From Streptomyces graminofaciens (lineage in GTDB: Bacteria; Actinomycetota; Actinomycetes; Streptomycetales; Streptomycetaceae), in contig NZ_AP018448.1 in assembly GCF_030294945.1 (NCBI RefSeq), positions 5,424,001 through 5,488,000 of the forward strand: 64,000 bases of DNA. The letters run 5' to 3'. Position numbers and translations under genes: made by a program. Below, piece by piece: positions 8,763 to 17,627 of this stretch (its first letter is position 1; each line of letters opens with the position of its first letter). The notes under the pieces were generated by a model. The model made no database searches and was not told the origin of the DNA. It was given only the letters and a program-made list of their open reading frames with translations.

Positions 8763-9320
8763 CTACTGGCGGTTGTCGGCCGCCTCGATCAGCCGGGCCG
8801 CCTCGCCGAGGGCCGCCCGGAGCACCGCCGGGTCGGTCGCGAGGTCCGCCTCGGCGGGTGGGAGGAGCCAGTCGGCGCCGTCGGAGGGGGCGAGGACGGC
8901 GCCCCGGCCGTCGCTCTGGGTGCAGGTGCTGCCGGGGACGTCCCAGGCGTCGGCGGTGCCGGGCGGGACGATGAAGCCGAGGGTGTGGCAGCTGTCGTCG
9001 TGCAGGACGGGGCCCACGGCCATGTCGGGCCCGACCGTGTCGAGGGCGCCGCGGCGGAGGATGTCGACCGCTTCCAGGCCCTGGCGGGCGGGGACGGTCA
9101 CGAGGTCGCACTCGGCGGGCGACTGCGGGGGCGGGGAGGGGGGCTCGGGGGTCGACCAGTGGCGCGCGGCCTCCGACGGCGTACCGGCGTCGGTGTTGCG
9201 GGGTTCGACGTTGTTCCGGGGTTCGACGTTGTTCATCCGGGCCTCCAACACACGTACAGCCCCCTCCGGCTCCAGCATGCGGATCGGGGGTTCGGGCGGC
9301 TCCCGGTCCACGATGCCCAA
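8763..9320 (-). CDS. Conserved Streptomyces hypothetical protein
   Basis: The product is up to 185 aa. The N-terminal 60 residues are disordered and Pro-rich with a short tandem repeat (NNVEPRNNVEPRN); residues from about 75 form a folded domain (ECDLVTVPARQGLEAVDILR, DDSCHTLGFIVPPGTADAWD, DWLLPPAEADLA). The pattern of a cysteine-containing beta strand followed by PPG resembles the primase-polymerase-like protein at 18093-18734, but I cannot show homology by eye. The start is uncertain: TTG 9320, GTG 9311 and ATG 9278 are all in frame and none has a clear ribosome site. Confidence 0.6.
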   Translation of the reverse strand: MGIVDREPPEPPIRMLEPEGAVRVLEARMNNVEPRNNVEPRNTDAGTPSEAARHWSTPEPPSPPPQSPAECDLVTVPARQGLEAVDILRRGALDTVGPDMAVGPVLHDDSCHTLGFIVPPGTADAWDVPGSTCTQSDGRGAVLAPSDGADWLLPPAEADLATDPAVLRAALGEAARLIEAADNRQ

Positions 9321-9544
9321 CGCGCGGGACCGTCAACGGCTACGGCGAAACTGCGCCGCAAAGGATGGCAGTTCATGGCAGATCCTGGATGACATATCCG
9401 GTTTGTAGCTAAACCTTGCGTGGCGACCCCGATCGGGCGGGTACGTTCTTGCCCCGCCGGACACAGGTGAACCAACCGTGCGCCACACGGACAAGTCACC
9501 CTCAATCCGGCACGGTTCGACGGTTCGCGAGAGAGGGCCCGGCC

Positions 9545-11047
9545 ATGGCGTCGTCAACGGTGACCTCGTCCCAGTCCCCCCGACCACAGCAGCCGAATCT
9601 CGCCTTCCGACAGCTGCGCGGGCAGCGTTCGCCTGGCGAGTTCGCCGCGGCGGTACGGAGGGCCGCGCGTGAGATCGGCGAGCGGGTGAGCTGTGACGCG
9701 CGGTACGTCGGGCGGGTCGAGGCGGGCGAGATCCGCTGCCCCAACTACGCCTACGAGCGGGTGTTCCTGCATATGTTCCCCGGCCGCACCCTCACCGACC
9801 TGGGGTTCGCGCCCCGCGCGGAGGTACGCGGCCGGGGGGCGCGCGGCTCCGACGAGGCGCCCTCGCCTCACATCGAAAGCCGCTCGCACACCTCGCACGG
9901 GACGCGAGGTGAGACGGACGGGGCTCACGAGCCGTATGACACGCAAGAGATGTACGACACGCACGACCCGCGGGACGACACGGGCTACACGCGCGGCTCT
10001 CGGGATACGTACCAGGACCACGAGGAGAGCGACGTGCAACGTCGCGCATTCATGACCGGCGGTACCGCCGCTATGGCGGCCGCTTCGCTGGGCCCTTTCG
10101 TCTTCTCCGGCACGGCCTCGGCCACGGGCCGGTCCGTCCACCGGGCGGGTACGGCCGAGGCGGGCGCCCTCGAAGCGGCCGTACGCAAGATCCGGGTGCT
10201 CGACGACCGGCACGGGGCGGACGGGCTGTACCGCAGGGCCGCGGCACCGCTGCGGACGGCGTACGCGCTGCTCGACGCGGGCACCACCCGACAGACGACG
10301 ACCGACCGGCTGTACGCGGGGGCGGGCGAACTCGCCATCTCCGTGGGCTGGTTGGCGCACGACTCGGGGCGGTTCGACGACGCCCGCTCGCACTACGCGG
10401 AGGCCCTGGCCACGGCCCGGATGTCGGGCGACGCCGCCCTGGAGGCGCACGCGTTCTGCAACACCGCGTTCCTCGCGCGCGACGCGGGGCGGCCACGTGA
10501 GGCCGTACGGGCCGCGCAGGCCGCGCAGCGGGTGGCCCGGCCGCTGGGGTCGGCGCGGCTGATGTCGCTGCTGGCCCTCAGGGAGGCCGGCGGCTGGGCG
10601 GGGCTCGCCGACCGCACCGCCTGCGAGCAGGCGCTGGCCCGGGCGAAGGCGCTGTACGGGCGGGGTGTCTCCGACGCCGATCCGGAGTGGATGAGCTTCT
10701 ACGGGGAGGCCGAGCTGGAGGGCCTGGAGGCGCAGTGCTGGTCCACGCTGGGCGACTGGCCGCGGGCGGCGCGGCACGCCCGTCGCGCGGCCGGGCTCCA
10801 GGATCCGCACTTCACGCGGAACATCGCGCTGTACACCGCCGAGCTCGCCGACGATCTCGCGCGCGGGGGGCGGCCGGACGAGGCGGCGGCGGCCGGGATG
10901 CGGGTGCTCGATCTGCTGGACGAGGTCCAGTCGTCGCGGGTGCAGACGATGCTGGCGGGGACCGCGCGGGTGTTGCTGCCGCATCGGCGGGCGTCCGGGG
11001 TGTCGGCGTTCCTGGAGCGGCATGCGGGGGTTGCGCGGAGCACGTAG
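9545..11047 (+). CDS. Sporulation-type regulator: N-terminal HTH, central hydrophobic segment, TPR-like C-terminal domain
   Basis: The 500-aa protein starts at ATG 9545. Residues about 18-80 are an XRE-like helix-turn-helix variant (NLAFRQLRGQRSPGEFAAAV, VSCDARYVGRVEAGEIRCPN). A Thr/Asp/His-rich linker follows (DTQEMYDTHDPRDDTGYT). Around residue 165 is a Tat-like motif, QRRAFMTGGTAAMAAASLGP, in the middle of the protein. The C-terminal 300 residues are helical repeats of the TPR type (AISVGWLAHDSGRFDDARSH). This layout is known from Streptomyces sporulation-associated and NsdA-like regulators. Whether the central segment inserts in the membrane is unclear. Confidence 0.8.
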   Translation: MASSTVTSSQSPRPQQPNLAFRQLRGQRSPGEFAAAVRRAAREIGERVSCDARYVGRVEAGEIRCPNYAYERVFLHMFPGRTLTDLGFAPRAEVRGRGARGSDEAPSPHIESRSHTSHGTRGETDGAHEPYDTQEMYDTHDPRDDTGYTRGSRDTYQDHEESDVQRRAFMTGGTAAMAAASLGPFVFSGTASATGRSVHRAGTAEAGALEAAVRKIRVLDDRHGADGLYRRAAAPLRTAYALLDAGTTRQTTTDRLYAGAGELAISVGWLAHDSGRFDDARSHYAEALATARMSGDAALEAHAFCNTAFLARDAGRPREAVRAAQAAQRVARPLGSARLMSLLALREAGGWAGLADRTACEQALARAKALYGRGVSDADPEWMSFYGEAELEGLEAQCWSTLGDWPRAARHARRAAGLQDPHFTRNIALYTAELADDLARGGRPDEAAAAGMRVLDLLDEVQSSRVQTMLAGTARVLLPHRRASGVSAFLERHAGVARST

Positions 11048-11178
11048 CCCTGGTTTCCGGGTGCCCGGCGGCTGCGCCGAGCTCGGGGCGGCTTCGCTCA
11101 GGCGGCTTCGCTCACCGGCGCCTGCCGGGTGCCGCTCTCTCTGGGACGGGAGCCGCCCCAGCGGCACGATGCCCGCAG

Positions 11179-11772
11179 TTACGCGAGATGCCCCGTGTCG
11201 TTCCACGACTCGATCGCCGGGTCGCCGTACGCCCAGCCCAGTACCGACAGCGACGTCGGGTTCAGTCGCACGCGGGCCGCGAAGTCGATCCCCAGGCCCA
11301 GCCAGCGCGCGGCTATCGACCGCAGGATGTGCCCATGGGCGAACACCAGTACGTCACGCTCCTCGCTGCGCGCCCACGCGACCACCTCGTCCGCGCGCGT
11401 GGTGAGCTGCTGGAGGGTCTCCCCTTCGGGGACGCCGTCGCGCCACATCAGCCAGCCGGGGCGGACGGCCTGGATCTCGGCCGGGGTGAGGCCCTCGTAC
11501 GCGCCGTAGTCCACCTCCATCAGCGTGTCCCACTCGGTCGCCCGGTCGCCGAAGCCCGCCAGTGCGCAGGTCTCACGCGCGCGTGAGAGCGGGCTCGTGC
11601 GGATCTCGACCCCGAGGAGGCCGTCCAGCGGCGCCCGGTGCAGGCGCTCGCCGAGCAGTTTCGCGCCACGACGGCCCTCTTCGATGAGAGGGACGTCCGT
11701 CCTGCCGGTGTGCTTCCCGAGCAGAGACCATTCCGTCTGTCCGTGTCGGGCCAGCAGGATGCGCGGTGCCAT
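11179..11772 (-). CDS. Histidine phosphatase (phosphoglycerate mutase-like) family protein
   Basis: The 197-aa cytoplasmic enzyme starts [16 protein letters not shown], containing the catalytic RHG motif with H10. The second conserved histidine is in [18 protein letters not shown], and the acid donor is in [18 protein letters not shown]. Typical substrates are small phosphomonoesters such as sugar phosphates or cobalamin intermediates. The gene stands alone, so no pathway can be assigned. Confidence 0.9.
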   Translation of the reverse strand: MAPRILLARHGQTEWSLLGKHTGRTDVPLIEEGRRGAKLLGERLHRAPLDGLLGVEIRTSPLSRARETCALAGFGDRATEWDTLMEVDYGAYEGLTPAEIQAVRPGWLMWRDGVPEGETLQQLTTRADEVVAWARSEERDVLVFAHGHILRSIAARWLGLGIDFAARVRLNPTSLSVLGWAYGDPAIESWNDTGHLA

Positions 11773-11949
11773 GGGGGGCCTTTCAGGAGCCTTCTGAGAG
11801 AAGGGAGAATTCGGGGGCGGATGTGTCCATCATCGCGCACGCTGTCCTGTGGCAACCCGAGAGGCGATCTCGGCGTCTTGGACAACGTCCTGCACAAGCA
11901 CCACACACGTCACACGCGCTACACACAACACGTATAGGGGGGCGATCGG

Positions 11950-12966
11950 ATGCCGCAGACCGAGGCAGCCGATGCGATAGACGCACCGGTTACCGAGGCA
12001 GCGCCACAGGCGCCACGGACGCGGCTCCGCTGGTGGACCGAGCTGCCGCTGATCCTGCTGGTGTACGGGGCGTACTCGGGCGGCCGACTGCTCGCCCGCG
12101 GCGACACGTCGAGCGCCATCGACCATGGACTCGCGATCCTGCGCGTGGAGAAGGCCCTGTGGCTCAACGCCGAGCATCCGCTCAACCGCCTGTTCACGCG
12201 TGAACCCTGGATAGGGATACCCGCCGACTTCTGGTACGCGTCACTGCACTACCTGGTGACGCCCGTGCTCCTGGTGTGGCTCTTCAGGTCCCACACCGTG
12301 CGCTACCGGGCCGCCCGCACCTGGCTGATGACCTCCACGTTCATCGGCCTGATCGGCTTCACCCTGCTCCCGACCTGCCCGCCCCGGCTCCTCGACCCGG
12401 CGTACGGCTTCGTCGACACGATGGCCCACTACAGCTCGTGGGGCTGGTGGGGCGGCGAGGCGAGCGCTCCCCGGGGCCTCGGCGGCATGACGAACCAGTA
12501 CGCGGCGATGCCGAGCCTGCACGTCGGCTGGGCGCTGTGGTGCGGCGTGATGCTCTGGCGGTACGGCGGCACACGGCTCGCCAAGATCGCGGCCGTCGCG
12601 TACCCGCTGATCACCACGCTCGTGGTGATGGGCACGGCGAACCACTACTTCCTCGACGCGGCGGCGGGCGCGGCCGTGATGGGCGTGGGTCTGCTGCTGA
12701 CGCCGGTGGTGCTGCGGATCGCGGACCGGTGCCGGGTCGCGCTCGGGCTCGGGCTCGGGGTGTCGGCCGGCACCGCGGCCGGGGGGCGTGCGGCGGCTCC
12801 GGTCACCCCGGTCGCAGGTGCCTCTGTGGGCACGGTTTCCCCAATTGTCAGTGGTGGGTGCCAGACTTCCCCGGGTGAGCGAATTCCACGGCAGCGCGCA
12901 ACAGCAACCGAGCCGGGTGCCGCCCCCACGGACGCGGGGGACGGCGCTCCGGCACCGGCTCGCTGA
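11950..12966 (+). CDS. PAP2-superfamily membrane phosphatase / inositolphosphotransferase-like protein
   Basis: The 338-aa integral membrane protein starts MPQTEAADAIDAPVTEAAPQ and has about six hydrophobic segments from residue 32. PAP2 signatures are LLPTCPPRLLDP, the catalytic-loop serine-histidine in MPSLHVGWALWCGV, and the second histidine in TANHYFLDAAAGAAV. Members dephosphorylate or transfer lipid-linked phosphates at the outer membrane face, here possibly mycothiol-, cardiolipin- or phosphoinositide-related lipids. The last 60 residues are low-complexity. They overlap, in another frame, the promoter and start of the nuclease gene at 12875, so the tail is likely expendable. Confidence 0.88.
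   Translation: MPQTEAADAIDAPVTEAAPQAPRTRLRWWTELPLILLVYGAYSGGRLLARGDTSSAIDHGLAILRVEKALWLNAEHPLNRLFTREPWIGIPADFWYASLHYLVTPVLLVWLFRSHTVRYRAARTWLMTSTFIGLIGFTLLPTCPPRLLDPAYGFVDTMAHYSSWGWWGGEASAPRGLGGMTNQYAAMPSLHVGWALWCGVMLWRYGGTRLAKIAAVAYPLITTLVVMGTANHYFLDAAAGAAVMGVGLLLTPVVLRIADRCRVALGLGLGVSAGTAAGGRAAAPVTPVAGASVGTVSPIVSGGCQTSPGERIPRQRATATEPGAAPTDAGDGAPAPAR
12845..12867 (+). promoter_or_regulatory. RecA-NDp/PafBC-type DNA-damage promoter for the nuclease-helicase operon
   Basis: TTGTCAGTG (12845-12853), exactly 8 bases, then CAGACT (12862-12867) matches the published actinobacterial motif tTGTCRgtg-N8-TAnnnT, with only the first base of the -10 deviating. Seven bases after the -10 is GTG 12875, so transcription would begin at or next to the start codon, giving a leaderless mRNA. 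The promoter lies inside the 3' end of the PAP2 gene. PafBC control is established for such boxes; for this operon it is inference. Confidence 0.75.
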
Positions 12967-14059
12967 GCTGCGCGGACCCGATGTCGCGCCGAAGGCGCTG
13001 GACGCGCGCGCCCTCGCCGCGCTCGCGGCGAACCCGGGTTGCGAGCGGCGTGCGCTGCTGGACGGCGCGGGGGTGAACAAGGCGGTGCTGGCGAGCGCCA
13101 TCGGCTCGCCCTCCGCCTTCGGCCAGTCACAGTTCGCCTTCATGCGGGGCAACGCCTTCGAGGCCCGGGTCAAGGCGGACGGCGGCGCGGAGCTGCTGCG
13201 CCTGGTGCACGAGCGGCTGGACCCGGGCGCCGAGCCACCGGTCGGGGCCTCGGTGCCCGACCTGGCCGCCGTCGGCCCCGAGGGCCGCGCGGCCCGTACG
13301 GCGCTGGCGTTGCGGGAGGCCTCGCAGGCCGGCGGCTGGGCGCTGCTCGACCACCCCATGCTGGCGCTGGACGTCGCGGGCTCCCCCGCGTTCCTGGAGC
13401 CGGACGCGGTGGTGGTGCACCCCGACGGCACCTGGACGGTCGTGGAGATCAAGTCCTTCCCGATGCTGGACGGTTCGGCGGACCCGGCGAAGGTCGGCGC
13501 GGCGGCCCGGCAGTCCGCCGTGTACGTGCTGGCGCTGGAGGAGGTCGCCGCCAGGCTCGACCCGGCGCCCGAGGTGCGGCATCGGGTGCTGCTCGTCTGC
13601 CCCAAGGACTTCACCAACCTCCCGACGGCCGCCGCCGTGGACGTCCGTAAGCAGCGGGCGGTGACGCGTCGGCAGTTGACGCGGCTCACGCGTATCGAGG
13701 AGATCGCGGACGCCCTGCCCGAGGGCACCTGCTTCGCCCCGGACCTCCCGCAGGAGGAGCTGACCACGGCCGTCGAGGCGCTGCCCGCCGCCTACGCCCC
13801 CGAGTGCCTGGCCGCCTGCGAGCTGGCCTTCCACTGCCGGACGCGGTCGCGCGCGGAGGGCGCGGTGACGTCCCTGGGGCGGGCCGCGCGGGCCGAGCTG
13901 GGCGGGCTGACCACCGTCGAGGACGTCCTGGCGGCGGCCCACGGCAGGGCCGGTGACCCGGAGGATCCGGCGGTCGCGGCGCTCAGAAGGGCGGCCGAGC
14001 TGCGCGCGGAGGCGCTGGGCACGGCCGGCGAGGTCCTGGAGGGTGTCCCGTGTCGCTGA
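12875..14059 (+). CDS. PD-(D/E)XK nuclease with a probable 4Fe-4S cluster
   Basis: The product is 394 aa from GTG 12875, chosen because the damage-type promoter ends seven bases before it. The nuclease core is LEPDAVVVHPDGTWTVVEIK, giving D about 176, E191 and K193, the D-(E)xK motif of RecB-like nucleases. A single cysteine near the N terminus (C56, NPGCERR) and a C-terminal cluster (C311, C315, C321 in PECLAACELAFHCR) reproduce the one-plus-three cysteine arrangement of AddB/Cas4-type iron-sulfur nucleases. It overlaps the next gene by 10 bp and forms an operon with an unknown protein and an SF1 helicase. A DNA end-processing or defence role is inferred; the exact family is not recognised. 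Confidence 0.8.
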   Translation: MSEFHGSAQQQPSRVPPPRTRGTALRHRLAELRGPDVAPKALDARALAALAANPGCERRALLDGAGVNKAVLASAIGSPSAFGQSQFAFMRGNAFEARVKADGGAELLRLVHERLDPGAEPPVGASVPDLAAVGPEGRAARTALALREASQAGGWALLDHPMLALDVAGSPAFLEPDAVVVHPDGTWTVVEIKSFPMLDGSADPAKVGAAARQSAVYVLALEEVAARLDPAPEVRHRVLLVCPKDFTNLPTAAAVDVRKQRAVTRRQLTRLTRIEEIADALPEGTCFAPDLPQEELTTAVEALPAAYAPECLAACELAFHCRTRSRAEGAVTSLGRAARAELGGLTTVEDVLAAAHGRAGDPEDPAVAALRRAAELRAEALGTAGEVLEGVPCR

Positions 14060-15663
14060 TCGCCACCCTCGCCCGGCTCGAAGCCGTCAGTACGGGCCGT
14101 GCGCAGCCCGCCGCCACGGTCCGGCACCGCCATCTGTCCGACCACCCGCTCGTGTTCGTGCCGCTCACGACCGCCGGTGAGGCCGGCGCCCCGCTCGGCG
14201 CGCTCGTCGGCACCGACCGGGACGCGCCGCGCCTGCTGGTCGTGCCGCAGCCCCGGGACCGTGACCTGCGGTTCGCGTTCCTGGCCGAGCTGGCGGACAT
14301 CGTGCTGCCGTACGTGGACGGGTACGCGGACGCGGTGGAGGCCGCCGAGCGCAACGAGACCGATCCGGAGACCGGCAAGCGCGTCAAGGTCGAGGTCGAA
14401 CTGTGCGCGGACGCCCCGCAGTTGATCGTGCCCAGCCGCACGGGCGTCGACCTGGTACGGCTGCTCGGGCGCTCCATGCGGTTTCGGCGCACCGCCGAGC
14501 AGGACCCGGAGGCGCCCCATCCGGCGCCGCCCCGGGTGCCGTTGCTCGGGCGGTGGCTCACGCACTTCGGGGAGCGGGCACGGGTGCCGGGTTCCTCGCT
14601 GCTGCTCGCCCTGACCGACCTGCTGTCGCGGCACTGGGCGACCGGGCAGTCCGGGGTGGAGGACCAGCACCTGGGGTCGCTGCTCGCCTGGATCGACCCC
14701 CCGGAGGGGGAATCGGGCGAGGCCGCGGCGCGCCGGGCCGAGCTGGCGCGGGACGCCGAGGGCCAGTTGCTGTGGCCCCCGGCCGGTCCCGCCACCGACC
14801 CGGCGTTCGACAACAAGCTGCTGGCCCCGGCCATCGAGCGCTACGACCGCGCGCGGCTCGCCCTGGCAGCGGCCGAGGACGGTCTGGAGGCCGACGACCG
14901 GTTCGGTGAACTCACCGCCGCCGAGCGGGAGATCCGCGCCCTGGTGGAGAGCCGCACCCGGCCCACCTGGGACGCGGTCTGGCACGGTTTGGACCTGCTG
15001 CGCGCCCTGCCCGAGGGTGCGCACGCGGCCGACCGGTGGACCCGCGACCGCTGGTCGTTCACCGGCCACCGGGACCGGATCGTCGCCGGGGAGCCGCCGC
15101 AGCCGCGCCTCGACGACGCGGTCACCGCCGCGAACAAACTGGCCGCGCGGGAGCGCGAACAGGCCCGGCTGGACGCCCAGGAGGCCCTGGACGACCCGCT
15201 GGTGATGGCCGGGCGGCGGCTCACCGGGGAGGCCTTCGCGGGCGAGGTCACGGATGTCGTGATGGCGTACAGCGAGGGCAAGCGGCCGAGCCCCCGGCCG
15301 CTGGTCACCGTACGGACGCAGGACCGGCCGCATCTCGGGGAGCGGGCGAAGGTGTTCCGCTCGCTGGGCGGGAAGCCGCAGACGGCGGAGTTCGTCGGGT
15401 ACGAGGCCGCTGACGGCGACGGCCCGGACGGCGGGCTGCTGGTGCTGCGGATCATGGACAAGATGGGGCGCGGCAAGGAGCCGGAGGCGGGGTCCGTGCC
15501 CGAGAAGGGGGATCTGCTCTGCTTCACCCTCTTCGAGCACGACCAGCGGGGTGGGGCGAAGCTGCCCGATCCGGAGGAGACCCCGTGGACGCACGGCGGG
15601 CCGCCGGGTGAGTCCGACGCCGTACCGCTGCCGGACCCGGTGACCGAGGAGGACGTGTTGTGA
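14050..15663 (+). CDS. Unknown protein between nuclease and helicase
   Basis: The 537-aa product starts at GTG 14050, overlapping the nuclease stop, and its own stop overlaps the helicase start (GTGA). No known catalytic motif was found. The N-terminal part has beta-type segments (HPLVFVPLTTAGEAGAPLGA, PRLLVVPQPRDRDLRFAFLA). A long charged helical region occupies about residues 290-400 (TAANKLAAREREQARLDAQE), and the C-terminal 120 residues form another beta-rich part (LLVLRIMDKMGRGKEPEAG). The overlap on both sides implies translational coupling and fixed stoichiometry with nuclease and helicase. It may be a scaffold, DNA-binding or regulatory subunit; that is inference. Confidence 0.8.
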   Translation: MSLIATLARLEAVSTGRAQPAATVRHRHLSDHPLVFVPLTTAGEAGAPLGALVGTDRDAPRLLVVPQPRDRDLRFAFLAELADIVLPYVDGYADAVEAAERNETDPETGKRVKVEVELCADAPQLIVPSRTGVDLVRLLGRSMRFRRTAEQDPEAPHPAPPRVPLLGRWLTHFGERARVPGSSLLLALTDLLSRHWATGQSGVEDQHLGSLLAWIDPPEGESGEAAARRAELARDAEGQLLWPPAGPATDPAFDNKLLAPAIERYDRARLALAAAEDGLEADDRFGELTAAEREIRALVESRTRPTWDAVWHGLDLLRALPEGAHAADRWTRDRWSFTGHRDRIVAGEPPQPRLDDAVTAANKLAAREREQARLDAQEALDDPLVMAGRRLTGEAFAGEVTDVVMAYSEGKRPSPRPLVTVRTQDRPHLGERAKVFRSLGGKPQTAEFVGYEAADGDGPDGGLLVLRIMDKMGRGKEPEAGSVPEKGDLLCFTLFEHDQRGGAKLPDPEETPWTHGGPPGESDAVPLPDPVTEEDVL

Positions 15664-17006
15664 CCACCGCCGAGGCCGTGCTCGATCCCGGGGCAGCGGC
15701 CGGCCGCGCCACCGACGCGATCCTGCGCGACACGCTGCACGGCGACGCGCGGGGCGTCGTCGTCGATTCGCCGCCCGGTGCGGGGAAGTCGACCCTCGTC
15801 GTGCGCGCGGCGCTCGAACTGGCCTCCGCCGGACGCCCGTTGATGGTCATCGCGCAGACGAACGCGCAGGTCGACGACCTGGTGATCCGCCTCGCGGAGA
15901 AGGACCCGGACCTGCCGGTCGGCCGACTGCACAGCAGCGACAGCGACCCGTACGACAAGGCGCTGGACGCACTGGCGAACGTACGGAAGTCGACGAAGGC
16001 GGGCGATCTGGCCGGGTTGGACGTCGTGATCTCCACGGCCGCGAAGTGGGCGCACGTCAAGGGCGTCGAGCCGTGGCGGCACGCGATCGTCGACGAGGCG
16101 TACCAGATGCGGTCGGACGCGCTGCTGGCCGTGGCCGGGCTGTTCGAGCGGGCGCTGTTCGTGGGCGACCCCGGGCAGCTGGACCCGTTCGCGATCGTGG
16201 GCAGCGAGCAGTGGGCAGGGCTGTCGTACGACCCGTCGGCCTCGGCGGTGACGACGCTGCTGGCCCACAATCCCGAGCTGCCGCAGCACCGGCTGCCGGT
16301 GTCGTGGCGGCTCCCGGCATCGGCGGCGCCGCTGGTCTCGGACGCGTTCTATCCGTTCACGCCGTTCCGCAGCGGTACGGGACACGGGGACCGGCGGCTG
16401 GCCTTCGCGGTGCCGTCGGACGGCTCGGGCCCGGACCGGGTGATCGACGAGGCGGCGGAGTCGGGGTGGGGCCTGCTGGAGCTGCCCGCGCGGCACACAC
16501 CCCGGACGGACCCCGAGGCGGTACGGGCGGTCGCGCAGGTCGTACGGCGGCTCGTGGACCGTGGTGGGGCGGCGACCTCCGAGCGGTCGGAGGAGCCCGT
16601 GCCGCTGACGGCCGACCGGATCGCCGTCGGCACGGCACACCGGGACCAGGCCGCCGCGGTGCGCTCCGCGCTGGCCGAGCTGGGGGTCGCGGATGTGGTC
16701 GTGGACACGGCGAACCGGTTGCAGGGGCGGGAGTACGACGTCACGGTCGTCCTGCACCCGCTGTCCGGGCGCCCCGACGCGACGGCGTTCCACCTGGAGA
16801 CCGGTCGGCTGTGCGTGCTCGCGTCCCGGCATCGGCACGCGTGCATCGTGGTGTGCCGGGCGGGTGTGACCGAGCTGCTCGACGACCATCCGTCGACGGA
16901 GCCGGTGCAGCTGGGGGTGACCGTGAAGTTCCCGGACGGCTGGGAGGCGAATCACGCGGTGCTGGCGGAGTTGGCGAAGCATCGGGTGGTGTGGGGGCGG
17001 GCGTAG
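15660..17006 (+). CDS. SF1-type helicase/ATPase of the nuclease operon
   Basis: This 448-aa ATPase starts at GTG 15660. Helicase motifs in order: I/Walker A VVDSPPGAGKSTLVV (about residue 35), II/Walker B HAIVDEAYQM, III FVGDPGQLDPF, IV LPVSWRLPASA, V TANRLQGREYDVTVVL, VI LCVLASRHRHACIVV. This order is of the UPF1/Dna2/AAA_11-12 type. It is short for the family and lacks the usual 1B/2B insertions. With the upstream Fe-S nuclease it resembles a split Dna2/AddAB-like machine. Lack of a separate exonuclease domain and the extra middle protein set it apart from AddAB. Confidence 0.88.
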   Translation: MTTAEAVLDPGAAAGRATDAILRDTLHGDARGVVVDSPPGAGKSTLVVRAALELASAGRPLMVIAQTNAQVDDLVIRLAEKDPDLPVGRLHSSDSDPYDKALDALANVRKSTKAGDLAGLDVVISTAAKWAHVKGVEPWRHAIVDEAYQMRSDALLAVAGLFERALFVGDPGQLDPFAIVGSEQWAGLSYDPSASAVTTLLAHNPELPQHRLPVSWRLPASAAPLVSDAFYPFTPFRSGTGHGDRRLAFAVPSDGSGPDRVIDEAAESGWGLLELPARHTPRTDPEAVRAVAQVVRRLVDRGGAATSERSEEPVPLTADRIAVGTAHRDQAAAVRSALAELGVADVVVDTANRLQGREYDVTVVLHPLSGRPDATAFHLETGRLCVLASRHRHACIVVCRAGVTELLDDHPSTEPVQLGVTVKFPDGWEANHAVLAELAKHRVVWGRA

Positions 17007-17250
17007 CGGGCGTCTGGGTCCCCGGGCGTGTGGGTCCCCGGGTGCGGGAGTACCGGGGGCGTGAGGGGCGTTGTGGGGGCGTGGATCTCTTGGGGGGTGT
17101 CGGGTGGTGGCCGGTGGTGTCGGTCACAGGGCCGATGCCCACTTGCGCGGCCACGAGACAATGGACGGTGGACCTTCCGCCGAAAGCCCCGGCAGCCTGG
17201 GCGCCCTCGGGAGGCGGGTCCACAGAACCGTCGTACGAGGAGGAGAAGAC

Positions 17251-17610
17251 ATGGCGGAGCACACGCCGCGTCGGAACGAACCGCGGCTACGCCCCGCGCC
17301 CCTGCTCTTCGAGCCCACGGAGGTGGCCGCCGATCCCGAGCACTTCTTCGATCTGGAGTCGATAGACGACCCTCGGGCGCTGCTGGCCCGGGCGACGGAG
17401 TTGACGCAGGCGTTTCGGGCGGCGGCGGACCGTGCGGTGGAGTTCCAGGCGATGGCCGCGGCGCAGTTGGCCGATCCTCGGCGGTTCGATCGGTTGACCG
17501 CGGCGGACATCGGCGAGCGCGCGGAGTGGACCGAGGACTACGCGAAGAAGATGGTCGAGTTCGGTCGGGATCTTCTGCGGGGGCGGGAGGGCAGTGGGCC
17601 TGAGCTGTAG
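17251..17610 (+). CDS. Small conserved hypothetical protein
   Basis: The 119-aa cytoplasmic protein starts at ATG 17251 with GAGGAGGAGAA just upstream, a strong ribosome site. It is largely helical and acidic (DPEHFFDLESIDDPRALLAR, AQLADPRRFDRLTAADIGER) with no Cys, TM or signal. It lies 244 bp after the helicase and probably has its own promoter. No family recognised. Confidence 0.7.
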   Translation: MAEHTPRRNEPRLRPAPLLFEPTEVAADPEHFFDLESIDDPRALLARATELTQAFRAAADRAVEFQAMAAAQLADPRRFDRLTAADIGERAEWTEDYAKKMVEFGRDLLRGREGSGPEL

Positions 17611-17627
17611 TTGGGCCGACGCCGGTC

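Noticed and set aside
12241..13767. Long minus-strand frame opposite the PAP2 and nuclease genes
   Set aside because: Ser/Arg-rich shadow of high-GC coding sequence without any domain; the plus-strand genes have clear motifs.
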